Positions 16,117 through 25,727 of a stretch of DNA of 64,000 bases are shown here, piece after piece (the first letter of the stretch is position 1; each line of letters begins with the position of its first letter). The stretch is from Bradyrhizobium septentrionale (GTDB taxonomy: Bacteria; Pseudomonadota; Alphaproteobacteria; Rhizobiales; Xanthobacteraceae). The position numbers and the translations under genes were made by a program. The stretch is taken from assembly GCF_011516645.4 (NCBI RefSeq), contig NZ_CP088285.1, positions 2,126,501 through 2,190,500 of the forward strand. Direction: 5' to 3'. Below the pieces are notes generated by a model. It had not been told where the DNA came from. It saw nothing but the letters and a program-made list of their open reading frames with translations, and ran no database searches.

Positions 16117-17514
16117 TCAGAGTCCTCTCGGCGCGGGAGCTGCAGCAACGCCCATCTGTTCCAGCGCGTAGGCGACCCGCAGCGCGATGTCCTCGCGCCA
16201 GGGCGCGGCGATGATCTGCACGCCGATCGGCATCGGCTCGAGCGGCACCGGCACGGCCACGACCGGCAGTCCGATGAAGGAGATCGGTTGGGTGTGGATG
16301 CCGATATTGGCGCGCACCGGCAGCTCGACGCCGTCGAGCGTGAAATTGACCTGGCCGAGCTTCGGCGCGGTGCACGGCGTCGCCGGCGCCAGGATCACGT
16401 CGACCGACTGGAACAGCTCCGCCGCCTTGGCGCGGAACCAGCGGCGGAATTTCTGCGCCTTGTCGACATAGACGGCCGGGACCATCGCGCCCGCGATGAA
16501 GCGGTCGCGCACCGCCGGATCGAAATCGTTGGGACGCTTGCGCAGCCGATCGAGGTGCAGTGCGGCGCCTTCGGTCGTGGTGATGATGAAGGCCGCGGCG
16601 CGGGCGCGCGCGGCCTCCGGCAGCTCCACGGTCTGGGTGGCGCCGAGCGCCTTCGCCACGCGTGCGACCGCTTCGATAGCCTCCGGAAACACGTTCTGCT
16701 GGAAATAGCCGCCGGCGATCGCAACGCGCAGCCGGCCGACGTCATTGGCAAGCAGCGGCACGGTCGGCTCAACCGATCGCACGATGCAGGCGGGATCATC
16801 GGCATCAGGCCCCTGCATCGCGTCATAGGCGAGTGCGAGATCCTTCACGCTGCGCGCCAACGGACCGAGATGATCGAGGCTCGCGACGAATGGATAGGAC
16901 CGCGCACGCGACAGCCGGCCATACGTCGGCTTCAGGCCAAAGGTGCCGCAGAACGACGACGGCACGCGGATCGAGCCGTTGGTGTCGGAGCCGAGCGCGA
17001 TCGGCACCAGTGCGCCGCCGACGGCGCTGCCCGAGCCGCCCGAAGAGCCGCCGGTCATCCGCGTCGGATCATGCGGATTGCGCGACGGGCCGTCATGCAC
17101 GTTTTCGCCGGTGAAGTCGTAGGCGTATTCGCCCATGTTGAGCGCGCCGACCAGTACGGCGCCGGCGGCTTCCATCCGCTCGATCAGCGCGGCGTCGCGC
17201 GGCGACGGCGGCAGGTCGCGGTTGATCTTCGAGCCCGCGCGGGTCGAGAGGCCCTGCACGTCGAACAGGTTCTTCACCGCGAAGGGCACGCCGGCGAGCG
17301 GGCCGACAGATTGGCCTGCCGCGAGCGCGGCGTCGATCGCCCTGGCCCTGGCACGTGCGCGATCGGCGGTGACGTCGGTGAAGGAGTTGAGGACCTTGTC
17401 ATGCGCAGCGATCCGCGCGAGCGCAGCTTCGGTCGCTGCGAGGGCCGTCATCTTGCGACTTGATACGGCCTGCGCGATTTCGGCGGCCGACATGGAAGCG
17501 GGAGTTTCGGACAT
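16117..17514 (-). CDS. AtzE-like amidase (1-carboxybiuret hydrolase or related)
   Basis: A 465-residue amidase-signature protein. Lysine is in [11 protein letters not shown], the Gly/Ser motif is [12 protein letters not shown] and the nucleophile lies in [15 protein letters not shown]. The Asn and Ser in DTNGSIR-PSSF are typical of the AtzE/HpxY branch, which needs a small AtzG partner. That partner is encoded directly upstream, 7 bases away. Products of this branch feed allophanate hydrolase, encoded convergently nearby. The exact substrate (carboxybiuret, oxalurate-related amide, or another) cannot be fixed from sequence. Confidence 0.87.
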   Translation of the reverse strand: MSETPASMSAAEIAQAVSSRKMTALAATEAALARIAAHDKVLNSFTDVTADRARARARAIDAALAAGQSVGPLAGVPFAVKNLFDVQGLSTRAGSKINRDLPPSPRDAALIERMEAAGAVLVGALNMGEYAYDFTGENVHDGPSRNPHDPTRMTGGSSGGSGSAVGGALVPIALGSDTNGSIRVPSSFCGTFGLKPTYGRLSRARSYPFVASLDHLGPLARSVKDLALAYDAMQGPDADDPACIVRSVEPTVPLLANDVGRLRVAIAGGYFQQNVFPEAIEAVARVAKALGATQTVELPEAARARAAAFIITTTEGAALHLDRLRKRPNDFDPAVRDRFIAGAMVPAVYVDKAQKFRRWFRAKAAELFQSVDVILAPATPCTAPKLGQVNFTLDGVELPVRANIGIHTQPISFIGLPVVAVPVPLEPMPIGVQIIAAPWREDIALRVAYALEQMGVAAAPAPRGL

Positions 17515-17521
17515 CGCAGTC

Positions 17522-17701
17522 TCAGGTCGAATAGATCGCGGCCGACACGATCTCGTCCGGCAGCGGGAAGTCATCGACCAGCCGTGCCAGCCGCAGCGAG
17601 ACCTCGAGATTGGCACGCACCGCGGGACGCCAGGCGTCTTCCAGCGGCAGCGCCATCGCACCGGCGACGGCGTTCATGTAGTCGTCGAGATGATCGGCCA
17701 T
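17522..17701 (-). CDS. AtzG/HpxX-like small subunit (DUF4089)
   Basis: A 59-residue helical protein (MADHLDDYMNAVAGAMALPL, ending EIVSAAIYST). It matches the size and pattern of AtzG, which binds AtzE-type amidases as a GatC-like stabilising subunit. It lies between the ABC ATPase gene (20 bases upstream) and the AtzE-like amidase (7 bases downstream). Genes this short are easily missed in automatic annotation. Confidence 0.85.
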   Translation of the reverse strand: MADHLDDYMNAVAGAMALPLEDAWRPAVRANLEVSLRLARLVDDFPLPDEIVSAAIYST

Positions 17702-17721
17702 TTCGCTCCCAATAGGTTTTC

Positions 17722-19509
17722 TCAAGCAACCGGCAACGGCGGATGCGGGATCGCCGTCAGCAGCTCCCTTGTATAGGCATCCTGCGGATTGCCCAAGACG
17801 TGTTCGGACGTGCCCTGCTCGACGATGCGACCGGCGCGCATCACGATGACGCGATCACACAGCAGGCGCACCACGTTGAGATCGTGCGACACGAACAGAT
17901 AGCTCATGCCCATCGACTGCTTGAGGTCCTGCAACAGATTGAGCACCACCGCCTGCACCGAGACGTCGAGTGCCGCGGTCGGCTCGTCCAGGATGACAAG
18001 CTTCGGGTGCAGCGCGATCGCGCGCGCGATACCGACGCGGGCCTTCTGGCCGCCGGAAAGCTGGTGCGGAAAGCGGTCCAGGAGATTGACCGGCAGGCCG
18101 ACCAGCCGCGCGAGATCCTCGCAGCGATCGCGGAGCGCGTCGCGCCCCCTGATGTCGCCGAGCTGCATGATCGGGTCCGCGATCGCACGCGCCGCCGTGA
18201 ATCGCGGGTTGAGGCTGTCGGTCGGATCCTGGAACACCATCTGGATCTGGCTGCGCCGCGGCAGCCGCGCGAAGGATTGCGGCATGATCCCGCCGATGTC
18301 CTCGCCGTCGAAGATGATGCGGCCGGAGGTCTGGTCAAGCAGCCGCATCACCATCATCGACGTCGTCGACTTGCCGCAGCCGGATTCGCCGACCAGGCCT
18401 ACGCTCTCGCCGTGATCAATCGAGAAACTGATGCCATCGACGGCGCGGAAGATCTCCTCCTCGACCGGCGGCTTGCGGCCGAACAGTTTTGCCAGCACCG
18501 AGCCGGCGCCCTGGCGCGGGTATTCCTTGACGAGCTTTTCGACTGACAGGAGCGGTTTGCCACTCTCGTCGCCCCCGGGCTTGACCCGGGGGTCCATCGA
18601 GGAAAACGAGTCATGCGAAGGTCGATGGATGGCCGGGTCAAGCCCGGCCATGACGGGTGTTTGTCGAGGAGAGTTTGTTGCCTCTTCCTCCGGCAGCAGA
18701 TCCCGCAGCGACACGCCGAGCCGCGGCGTCGCGCGCATCAGTTTCTTCGTATAGTCGTGCTGCGGCGACGCAAAAATGTCGGCCGAGACAGCGGTCTCGA
18801 CCACCCGGCCCTTCTCCATCACCACGACGCGGTCGCAATAAGCGGCAGCCAAACCAAGGTCATGCGTGATCAGGATCGTCGACATCGCCCGGCGCCGGGT
18901 CAATTCGACGATCAGGTCCATCACCGCTTTCTGGGTGGTGACGTCGAGGCCGGTGGTCGGCTCGTCGGCGATCAGAAGCTGCGGGTTGCAGGCCAGCGCA
19001 AGAGCGATGACGACGCGCTGGCACATGCCGCCTGACAGTTCGAACGGATAGGCGTGATAGCGCTCGCGCGGACGCGCGATCTTGACCTGCTCCAGCGCCT
19101 CGATCGCCTTCCCGCCGCGGTCGGTAACCTGCGCCTGCTGCACATGCTGGCGCAGCACGTCCTCGATCTGGTGCCCGACCTTGCGGATCGGATTGAGGGC
19201 GGCACGCGGATTCTGGAAGATCATCGAGACTTCGCGGCCGCGCAGATCGCGCATCTGGCTCTCGGTCGCCGCCTTGACGTCGATGCCGGAAAACATCACC
19301 GAGCCGTCGGCAATCCGGCCGGCGCGATCGAGGATGCGCATCACGGCATAGGAGGTCACCGACTTGCCGGAGCCGGACTCGCCGACAATGCCGACGGTTT
19401 CGCCCTTGCCGACCGAGATGTTGACGTGCTGCACCGCCTTGACGATGCCGCGGCGGGTGGTGAACTCGACCGTGAGGTCGCTGACGTCGAGCAGCGGCTG
19501 GGCGGTCAT
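17722..19509 (-). CDS. Fused double ATPase of a peptide/opine-type ABC transporter (DppD-DppF fusion)
   Basis: A 595-residue protein with two complete ABC ATPase domains. The first has Walker A GESGSGKS at 43-50, signature LSGGM at 158-162 and Walker B LLIADEP at 178-184. The second starts near residue 320 with Walker [10 protein letters not shown] and signature LSGGQ. The linker, about residues 281-318 ([14 protein letters not shown], then [13 protein letters not shown]), is the translation of a palindromic intergenic-type repeat that keeps the frame open. It energises the two permeases encoded upstream. Confidence 0.9.
   Translation of the reverse strand: MTAQPLLDVSDLTVEFTTRRGIVKAVQHVNISVGKGETVGIVGESGSGKSVTSYAVMRILDRAGRIADGSVMFSGIDVKAATESQMRDLRGREVSMIFQNPRAALNPIRKVGHQIEDVLRQHVQQAQVTDRGGKAIEALEQVKIARPRERYHAYPFELSGGMCQRVVIALALACNPQLLIADEPTTGLDVTTQKAVMDLIVELTRRRAMSTILITHDLGLAAAYCDRVVVMEKGRVVETAVSADIFASPQHDYTKKLMRATPRLGVSLRDLLPEEEATNSPRQTPVMAGLDPAIHRPSHDSFSSMDPRVKPGGDESGKPLLSVEKLVKEYPRQGAGSVLAKLFGRKPPVEEEIFRAVDGISFSIDHGESVGLVGESGCGKSTTSMMVMRLLDQTSGRIIFDGEDIGGIMPQSFARLPRRSQIQMVFQDPTDSLNPRFTAARAIADPIMQLGDIRGRDALRDRCEDLARLVGLPVNLLDRFPHQLSGGQKARVGIARAIALHPKLVILDEPTAALDVSVQAVVLNLLQDLKQSMGMSYLFVSHDLNVVRLLCDRVIVMRAGRIVEQGTSEHVLGNPQDAYTRELLTAIPHPPLPVA
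18564..18655. repeat. Palindromic repeat inserted in frame inside a gene
   Basis: The arms CCGGGCTTGACCCGG (left) and CCGGGTCAAGCCCGG (right), each followed by a TCCATCGA/TCGATGGA step, form an inverted repeat of the type usually found between genes. It lies exactly between the two ATPase halves and is translated without a stop. Confidence 0.8.
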
Positions 19510-19550
19510 GCGCGCCTCCCCCCATGCGATGTGTCATCCAAAAATCCGCA

Positions 19551-19572
19551 AACCAACCCCATGCAAAGTAGC
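19551..19572. repeat. Short dispersed repeat, copy 1
   Basis: CAACCCCATGCAAAGTAGC (19554-19572) recurs exactly at 63882-63900. It lies in the 97-base gap between the permease and ATPase genes, with related A-rich flank on its 5' side in both places. Confidence 0.65.
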
Positions 19573-19606
19573 GCAGAGGTGGCGCGGTACCGTGCCGAGA
19601 CAGTCA

Positions 19607-20506
19607 TCAGGTCCTCCGCTGCGGATCGACGATGTCGCGCAGGCCGTCGCCGAGCAGGTTGAAGCAGAACACCGCGATCATCAGCGCAAGGCCCGGGAAC
19701 AGCGCGATCCACCATTCGCCTGAGACCATGAAGCCTGCGCCCTCGGCAACCATGATGCCCCACTCCGCGGTCGGCGGCCGAACACCGAGGCCGATGAAGG
19801 ACAGGCCCGCGGCGTTGAGGATCGCATAGCCCATGGTCAGCGACATCTGCACGATCATGATCGGCATGATGTTCGGCAAGATGTGCCCGAGCAGGATCCG
19901 GTACTCGCCATTGCCGGAGAGCCGCGCCGCCTGCACGAAGCCGGCGTTGCGGCGGACATTGGCCTCGGCGCGCGCGACGCGGGCGTAGAGCGGGAAGTTC
20001 ACGATCGCGGTGGCGATGATGATGTTCTGCACGGTGTTGCCGAGCGCCGCGACGATGCCCATCGCCAGCACGAACAGCGGAAACGCCATGATGGTATCGG
20101 CGATGCGGCCGACGATGCGATCAGTCCAGCCGCCGAAATAGCCGGCAGCGATGCCGGCCAGCCCGCCCATCAGGAACACCAGCACGACGGACGCCACCGC
20201 GATGAAGGTGTCGAGCCGTGTCGCCACGATGACGCGGCTGAAGATGTCGCGGCCGAGTTGATCGGTGCCGAACCAGTGCGCGGCGGACGGCGGCTTCAAT
20301 GCAGCTGCGGTGTCCGAGGCGAGCGGATCGTACGGCACGACGTAGGGCCCGAACAGCGCAGCAAACAGGATCAGGATCAAGAGCGCGAAGGCAAAGCCGG
20401 TGACCTTGTTCTCGCCGAGGACGTAGCGGGTTTGCTCAATGATCGCGGCGAGACCGGAGGTGCGTGCGGGACCGACCGGCTCAACAGTGGGGGCAACGCT
20501 GCTCAT
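19607..20506 (-). CDS. ABC transporter permease, DppC type
   Basis: A 299-residue inner-membrane protein with an N-terminal helix, then the OppC-type segment (DPLASDTAAALKPPSAAHWF, GTDQLGRDIFSRVI) and about six transmembrane helices. The EAA loop (EANVRRNAGFVQAARLSGNG) contacts the ATPase. It is the third gene of the transporter operon, 9 bases after the DppB-type permease. Confidence 0.92.
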   Translation of the reverse strand: MSSVAPTVEPVGPARTSGLAAIIEQTRYVLGENKVTGFAFALLILILFAALFGPYVVPYDPLASDTAAALKPPSAAHWFGTDQLGRDIFSRVIVATRLDTFIAVASVVLVFLMGGLAGIAAGYFGGWTDRIVGRIADTIMAFPLFVLAMGIVAALGNTVQNIIIATAIVNFPLYARVARAEANVRRNAGFVQAARLSGNGEYRILLGHILPNIMPIMIVQMSLTMGYAILNAAGLSFIGLGVRPPTAEWGIMVAEGAGFMVSGEWWIALFPGLALMIAVFCFNLLGDGLRDIVDPQRRT

Positions 20507-20515
20507 CTGTCCTCC

Positions 20516-21529
20516 CTACCCTTCCAGCCTGACGCGCGGATCGATCACGCCATAGAGGATGTCGATCAGGAGATTGAGCAGCACGTACATGACCGCCATG
20601 GTCAGCACGAAGCCCTGCACCGGCGCGAAGTCGGATGCGATCAGCGCCTCGACCGCGTAGGAGCCGATGCCGGGCCAGGCGAACACCTTCTCGACCAACA
20701 CGTTGGCGCCGAGCAGGAAGGAGAACACCATGCTGAGCGTGGTGATGACCGGCAGCATCGCGTTACGGAAGGCATAGGTGACGATCACCTTGCCGGGCGA
20801 CAGGCCGCTGGCGCGCGCGGTGCGGACGAAATCGGAGGCCAGCACCGCCAGCATCGAGGCGCGCGTCATGCGCGCGATCGGCGCCAGCGAGAAGATCGCG
20901 AGCGTCACCGCCGGCAGGATCAATTGGCTCAGCGCTGAGCGGAAGGCCTCGAAGTCGCGCGCGATCAGCGTATCGATCAGATAGAAGCCGGTAACCGTCG
21001 GCGGCGCGCTGGTGAATACGTCGAGCCGGCCGAGCGGCGCCGGCGCCCAGCCGAGCCGGAAATAGAACACATAGACCAGCACGAGCCCGGTGAAGAACAC
21101 CGGCAGCGACACGCCGGCCGTCGTGGTGACGCGGCAGAGATGATCGATCCAGGAGCCCGGCCGCGTCGCCGCCAGCACGCCGAGCGGGATCGCGATCACG
21201 ATCGAGACGACGAGGCCGAGCAAGGTCAGTTCAGCCGATGCCGGCAGGCGATTGCGCAGCTCGGCGGCAACCGGCTGCCCGGTGGTCAGCGACGTGCCGA
21301 GATCGCCATGAGCGAGATCGTTGCTGTAGCGGACGAACTGCTCGATCAGCGGCTTGTCGAAGCCGAGCTTCTTCCTGATCTGGTCGACCGCCTCTTTCGT
21401 TGCAGCAGGCCCTGCAAAATACGCCGCGGGATCGCCCGGCAGCGCGCGCGTCAGGAGGAACGTCACGATCACGACCCCGATCAGCGACGGAATCGCGAAC
21501 AGCAGCCGCTTGCCGATCAGGGTCAGCAT
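20516..21529 (-). CDS. ABC transporter permease, DppB type
   Basis: A 337-residue inner-membrane protein (MLTLIGKRLLFAIPSLIGVV start, about six helices). It carries the DppB family patterns TRALPGDPAAYFAG and the EAA loop (ASDFVRTARASGLSPGKVI). It pairs with the downstream DppC-type permease. The gap to the binding-protein gene holds a family C repeat, so downstream expression may be attenuated relative to the binding protein. Confidence 0.92.
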   Translation of the reverse strand: MLTLIGKRLLFAIPSLIGVVIVTFLLTRALPGDPAAYFAGPAATKEAVDQIRKKLGFDKPLIEQFVRYSNDLAHGDLGTSLTTGQPVAAELRNRLPASAELTLLGLVVSIVIAIPLGVLAATRPGSWIDHLCRVTTTAGVSLPVFFTGLVLVYVFYFRLGWAPAPLGRLDVFTSAPPTVTGFYLIDTLIARDFEAFRSALSQLILPAVTLAIFSLAPIARMTRASMLAVLASDFVRTARASGLSPGKVIVTYAFRNAMLPVITTLSMVFSFLLGANVLVEKVFAWPGIGSYAVEALIASDFAPVQGFVLTMAVMYVLLNLLIDILYGVIDPRVRLEG

Positions 21530-21577
21530 CGTGACCTCGCTGTTTCTGGCTGCGACGCCACAACGGGACTGGCAGGG

Positions 21578-21743
21578 CTCCCTCCCCCACGCACCCGGGG
21601 TCTACCCCGGGTGCGCATCAATGATCTGCGCAAGTCGGGCAAGCCCGACTTGCGGCGGGGGAGGGTTGGGGAGAGGGGTAAGCCCCACGCACCGGACTCG
21701 CGGCTACCCCCCTCCCTGCCCCTCCCCCACAAGGGGGGAGGGA
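21578..21743. repeat. Interspersed repeat, family C (inside the transporter operon)
   Basis: It starts CTCCCTCCCCCACGCACCCGG, with GGGGGAGGGTTGGGGAGAGG inside, and ends CACAAGGGGGGAGGG. Nested hairpins (CACCCGGGGTCTACCCCGGGTG; CAAGTCGGGCAAGCCCGACTTG) are visible. It sits between the binding-protein gene and the first permease and could stabilise or terminate the upstream mRNA. Confidence 0.8.
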
Positions 21744-21816
21744 ATGAGAGAGTGGTACCCGCCTCACTTGAGCGACAAGCACAAGTCGATGCGCCGTAGA
21801 CCGTCGACATGCGCCC

Positions 21817-23439
21817 TCACCCCTTCGCCATTGCGCGGTAGTCGAGGCGGCGATGGAACCAGTATTGGTAGCCCGAGATGTTCTTCTGCATCGCGACGTT
21901 GACGAAGGGCTGATAGAGCGGGATGCGCGGGATGTCGGCGAAGGCGAGATCGACGAAGCCTTTGACGTCGGAATCGTAGGCCGCGGTGTCGCCGGCTGCG
22001 GCAGCGGTGCGCGCGCCGTCGATGAGCTTATCCATCTCCGGCGACTTGTAGCTCATGGTGTTGAAGACGGAATTGTTGCCGTGATAGCACCAGTAGAAGA
22101 AGTACTCGGGGTAATCGAGCCAGCCCGAGAACACGTTGGTGAACAGCGGCATTTCCTTCTTGTTCAGCTCGGTGCGCCAGTTGGCGCCGGGCACCTTGTT
22201 GATCGTGGTCTTGATGCCGAGTTGCGCGAGACTCTCCTGCACCAGCACGCAGAGCGGCTCATTGACGCCCGCAAAATTCAGGTCGAACGAGATCGTGGTC
22301 TCGAAGCCGTTGGCGTAGCCCGCCTCGGCGAGCAGCGCCTTGGCCTTCTCCATGTCGGTGTTGTATTTTGTCGGCTGCGGCCAGGCGACCTCGGTCGGCT
22401 TGTCCTTTGCTGCGCCGAACATCGGGTTGGCGAGGCCGAACAGCACCGCATCCATGATCTTCTGATACGGCATCGCGTAGGCCAGCGCCTGCCGGACCTT
22501 GGGATTGTCGAACGGCGGCTTGGTCACGTTCATGCCGATATACTGGATGCCGTTGGAGAACGGCAGCGAGACCACGTTGAGCTTGCCGTTCGCCTTCATC
22601 TCCTGGAAGTCCTTGAACGGCAGCTCATAGGAGATGTCGGCGTCGCCGCGCTCGAGCAGCGCCCGGCGGTTGCCGGCCTGCGGCACCATCCGCCAGATCA
22701 CGCGCTTGATCTTCGGCAACGGACCGCAGACCCAATCGTCGTTGCGCTCCATGACCACTTCGGTGCCGGCGGTCCATTTGGTCACCTTGTAGGCGCCGGA
22801 GCCCGCGGTCTGCTGCTTGGTGAATTCGAGACCCCACGGATCCTTCTCGCTGGCGCTCTTCTTGACGAGCTCGGAGTTAACGACACAGGGCACGATCACC
22901 GCGAGATCGGGGATCGTCAGCCTGTCCTTCCTGAGGAAATCGACGCGCACGGTATAATCGTCGACGATCACGAACTGCTCGGGCTTGGTGAGCGAGCCCG
23001 CGCTCATCTGGAAGGTCGGGAAGCCGCCGACGCTCACCGCGCGGTCGAGCGACCATTTGACGTCCTTCGCCGTGACCGGCGTGCCGTCATGGAATTTGGC
23101 GTTCTTGCGCAGCTTGAAGGTGACCGACATGTCGTCGATCTTCATGTCCTCGGCGAGTTCACCCTTGAACTTGTCGCGGTCGTAATAGGGCACGCCGCCC
23201 GGACCGCTCTTCATCTCGTGGCTGATCAGCCGGTCGTAGCAATTCCACGACACCTCATAGCCGGGCACGTTGGTGCCGATGCCGTGGATATCGAGATTGT
23301 TGGGGCCACCCTCGGAGACGATCAGCAGCGTTTCGGAACGGGCGTCGGCCTTTGCCGGCGACCAGATCGCGGGCGCGGTCGGCGCCAGCGCCCCGGCTGC
23401 CAGTCCAGACACCGATTTGAGGAAATCGCGACGCTTCAT
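21817..23439 (-). CDS. Family 5 extracellular solute-binding protein
   Basis: A 540-residue periplasmic binding protein of the DppA/OppA family. The N-terminus MKRRDFLKSVSGLAAGALAP is a twin-arginine signal. The mature part contains typical patterns (KDVKWSLDRAV, RQALAYAMPYQKIM, GYANGFETTISFD). It captures the ligand for the downstream permeases. Given the AtzGEH genes in the same operon, the ligand may be a nitrogen-rich amide and not a peptide; this is inference. The ATG at 23439 follows TTTGGAGCATCAC. Confidence 0.92.
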   Translation of the reverse strand: MKRRDFLKSVSGLAAGALAPTAPAIWSPAKADARSETLLIVSEGGPNNLDIHGIGTNVPGYEVSWNCYDRLISHEMKSGPGGVPYYDRDKFKGELAEDMKIDDMSVTFKLRKNAKFHDGTPVTAKDVKWSLDRAVSVGGFPTFQMSAGSLTKPEQFVIVDDYTVRVDFLRKDRLTIPDLAVIVPCVVNSELVKKSASEKDPWGLEFTKQQTAGSGAYKVTKWTAGTEVVMERNDDWVCGPLPKIKRVIWRMVPQAGNRRALLERGDADISYELPFKDFQEMKANGKLNVVSLPFSNGIQYIGMNVTKPPFDNPKVRQALAYAMPYQKIMDAVLFGLANPMFGAAKDKPTEVAWPQPTKYNTDMEKAKALLAEAGYANGFETTISFDLNFAGVNEPLCVLVQESLAQLGIKTTINKVPGANWRTELNKKEMPLFTNVFSGWLDYPEYFFYWCYHGNNSVFNTMSYKSPEMDKLIDGARTAAAAGDTAAYDSDVKGFVDLAFADIPRIPLYQPFVNVAMQKNISGYQYWFHRRLDYRAMAKG

Positions 23440-23947
23440 GTGATGCTCCAAATGCCTTCTTTGGAAAATGGCCTTGGAACAGGGATCGCAAGGTTTGTGC
23501 CAACCCTTAACGGATCGTTAGGTCGATCGAACACCTTGCAAATGCTAGCAAAAGGAAAAGCGGTAACTTGATCCGGCGAGATCGAGAACCGGTCATTGCA
23601 TACAAAGGCAGATAACTTGCCCAATATGAGTGCAAGCAACAAGGTGCTGCTCGCCTTTTCGTGCAACCAGCGACCACCCGTCACTAGCTGGGACGCGGAC
23701 TCATTAAGGCGCAGCCACAGGCGGCGGCCTGACGAGCAAAATACATGCGGTCGTCGATATAATCGGTGAGCTTGGAGCGCATGATTCGACCCCCAGTTTG
23801 GGGGTTTGGATCAAGTCATTCTGGCCGAAAGCAACGCTCCTAGCGGTGCGAGCGCGAGCTGTCAGTGGCGTGGCGGTAGGTGAGCCATCCCGTTTCACCC
23901 GTGAACGCTTGCAGGCAGACCTTCCCCCGGCCCTCCAGTGGCGTCAG
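23440..23947. other. 508-base region without a confident gene
   Basis: It holds the promoter side of the transporter operon with an operator-like site (23595-23606), a hairpin (ACCCCC-agttt-GGGGGT, 23789-23805) and a possible 32-codon minus-strand frame (23684-23782, two close cysteines) preceded by GGGGGT. The small frame is too short to judge. Nothing else was recognised. Confidence 0.6.
23595..23606. promoter_or_regulatory. Candidate GntR operator upstream of the transporter operon
   Basis: ATTGCATACAAA matches the site before the allophanate hydrolase (12886-12897) at 9 of 12 positions, keeping ATTG and ACAA. It lies 156 bases before the binding-protein start, so a long leader or distal site would be needed. 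Support is only by similarity and shared pathway. Confidence 0.35.
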
Positions 23948-24307
23948 TCATGCCGAGCTGGGAGCCGCTTTCGGCCAGGCGATCCAGCCAACGACTATCG
24001 ATAGTGCCGCTACGACAAGCGGCGCCACCCCGTGCCCGTATTCGCCGTGGAGTGTGACGGTCGCGAGCGCCGCCAACATCACGGCGCAGCCGAGCGCCGA
24101 GCCCCACAGCCGCGTCCGTGCCCGCGCCAGCAGAACGGCGGTCGTGAGTTCAAGCGATCCCGTTACGAAATGGAACCAGTACGGGTATCCCCACCGCAGA
24201 TATTCTTCGTAGATAGACCCAGGGGCGAAGATGTTGCTCAGCGATCCCACGACGAAGAAAGCTGCAAGCGTCAAGGCCGAGACTTGGCGCCAGGAAATCT
24301 TTGACAT
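23948..24307 (-). CDS. DoxX-like small membrane protein
   Basis: A 119-residue protein with four hydrophobic segments (TLAAFFVVGSLSNIF, WFHFVTGSLELTTAVLL, ALGCAVMLAALATVTL, LVVAALSIVVGWIAW), the DoxX-like layout. The ATG at 24307 gives MSKISWRQ; the longer frame upstream has no clear ribosome site. It lies 124 bases downstream of the NmrA-like reductase on the same strand and may share its promoter. Its function is unknown. Confidence 0.8.
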   Translation of the reverse strand: MSKISWRQVSALTLAAFFVVGSLSNIFAPGSIYEEYLRWGYPYWFHFVTGSLELTTAVLLARARTRLWGSALGCAVMLAALATVTLHGEYGHGVAPLVVAALSIVVGWIAWPKAAPSSA

Positions 24308-24431
24308 TTGTCCATACCTTTTCTGATTAGGGCGTCGCGGAGAGACGGCCGGCCGCGATGCATTCATTCCGAAGGAGATGCGAATTTCCGGAACAGGTCC
24401 GAAAGTCGCATCTCATCGCTGATCCGCGGAC

Positions 24432-25304
24432 CTAAGCCGTGGCGACCTTCTGGGCCGCCGCGAAGACATCGCGGGGAAGCGTTGTGCCGACGACGCGCTC
24501 CGTGCCCGCTACGCCGAGGTCCATCCAGCCCGCGTTAACGGCGTCGAACATCGCTTCAGCCGGTCCGGTTTGGCCCTTCGGGATGCCGAACTGCTCGAAT
24601 GCTGCCGGCCACTCGGCCCGCGGGACAGCGAAGGCCTTGACCTCGCGCTGCATGACATCGCCCAGTTGCGCTGCGACTTCATCCGCGCTGACCATCGAAC
24701 CAAGTTCGATGACGCGATGCCCCGACCACGTCGGCCCGGTCAGCAGCGTCGCCACCTCGGCACCGATGTCGTTCGTCGCGACCATGGTCGATTTCCGGTT
24801 GGTCGGGTTGTAGTAGACGGGGAGCGTGCCGCCCTGGGCGACGTGCAGGCCGTAAAGGAAGTTTTCGAAAAAACCGCCGGCGCGCACGAAGGCGGTCGGC
24901 GATGTCAGTTTGCGAAAGCCTTGCTCCAGCAACGACAGGGCCGTGATCATCCCCAGCCCGCTGGTTCTGTCCGCCCCCATCGACGAGAGCCCGACGACCC
25001 GCGGCGGCGCGGCCTTGGTCAGCGCCTCGACATAGTTCGCGATGACGCCCTTGGCTTCCTTGAAGTCCGGCGAGGGGGCCCAGACGGCTGGCAACATTAC
25101 AAGCGCGCCGTCGACGCCCTTGAGCGCCCGCTCGATGGCGGCCGTGTCGTTCCAGTCGCCGTCCACCAGTTCCACGCCCTGGTCCGTCCAGCTTGCCGCC
25201 TTCGCGCGGTCGCGAACCAGGGCGCGTACTTTCTTACCTTGCGCCAACAGGTGCCTGGCCGCTGCGCCGCCGACTTTTCCGGTAACTCCAGTGACTAGAA
25301 ACAT
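24432..25304 (-). CDS. NmrA-like NAD(P)-binding reductase/sensor protein
   Basis: A 290-residue atypical short-chain dehydrogenase. The N-terminal MFLVTGVTGKVGGAAARHLL is the dinucleotide-binding loop, and the following basic patch (RALVRDRAKAASW) favours NADP. There is no Tyr-x-x-x-Lys catalytic pair where classical enzymes have it, as in NmrA/QOR2-type proteins. An HxlR regulator gene is divergent 116 bases away. Such pairs often respond to quinones or electrophiles. The regulator is now broken by an IS. Confidence 0.88.
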   Translation of the reverse strand: MFLVTGVTGKVGGAAARHLLAQGKKVRALVRDRAKAASWTDQGVELVDGDWNDTAAIERALKGVDGALVMLPAVWAPSPDFKEAKGVIANYVEALTKAAPPRVVGLSSMGADRTSGLGMITALSLLEQGFRKLTSPTAFVRAGGFFENFLYGLHVAQGGTLPVYYNPTNRKSTMVATNDIGAEVATLLTGPTWSGHRVIELGSMVSADEVAAQLGDVMQREVKAFAVPRAEWPAAFEQFGIPKGQTGPAEAMFDAVNAGWMDLGVAGTERVVGTTLPRDVFAAAQKVATA

Positions 25305-25420
25305 GCGTATTCTCCGGGTGCTAAATGGCCTATATTCTAGGGTAGGTCTCACATAGAGACCTCAGACCTGCGCCGTAAGGAGGCAGTTTTTTGTAACCAG
25401 GAGAGAAAAAGGGGACCGGC

Positions 25421-25727
25421 ATGAGCGACGCATTGAGCGCGATCGAGCGTTTCAGCCGATATCAATCGGACGACGCCCAGTCAGTAGAACCCGTGCATTG
25501 CCCGGTGCGCGACGTGCTCGACTGCATCGGCGACAAGTGGAGCATACTAATGATCATGACCCTCGCGACGCGACCGCAGCGCTTCGGCGAGCTTCGCCGA
25601 GCCATCCGCGACATCTCGAAGCGCATGCTCACACAGACGCTGCGCGACTTGGAGCGCGACGGACTTATCACCCGCCATGTCTTTCCGACCAAGCCGCCGA
25701 GCGTTGAATATCGCCTTTCCCCGCTAG
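25421..25727 (+). pseudogene. HxlR-family regulator, 5' part (interrupted by an IS)
   Basis: The first 101 codons of an HxlR winged-helix regulator. They include the characteristic Cys ([20 protein letters not shown]), the recognition helix ([19 protein letters not shown]) and the wing. Reading passes into the insertion sequence after CTAG at 25724-25727, giving a chimeric tail up to 25888. The 3' part resumes at 27172. The DNA-binding core is intact, so a truncated protein might still fold, but the C-terminal dimerisation helix is lost. Confidence 0.9.
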
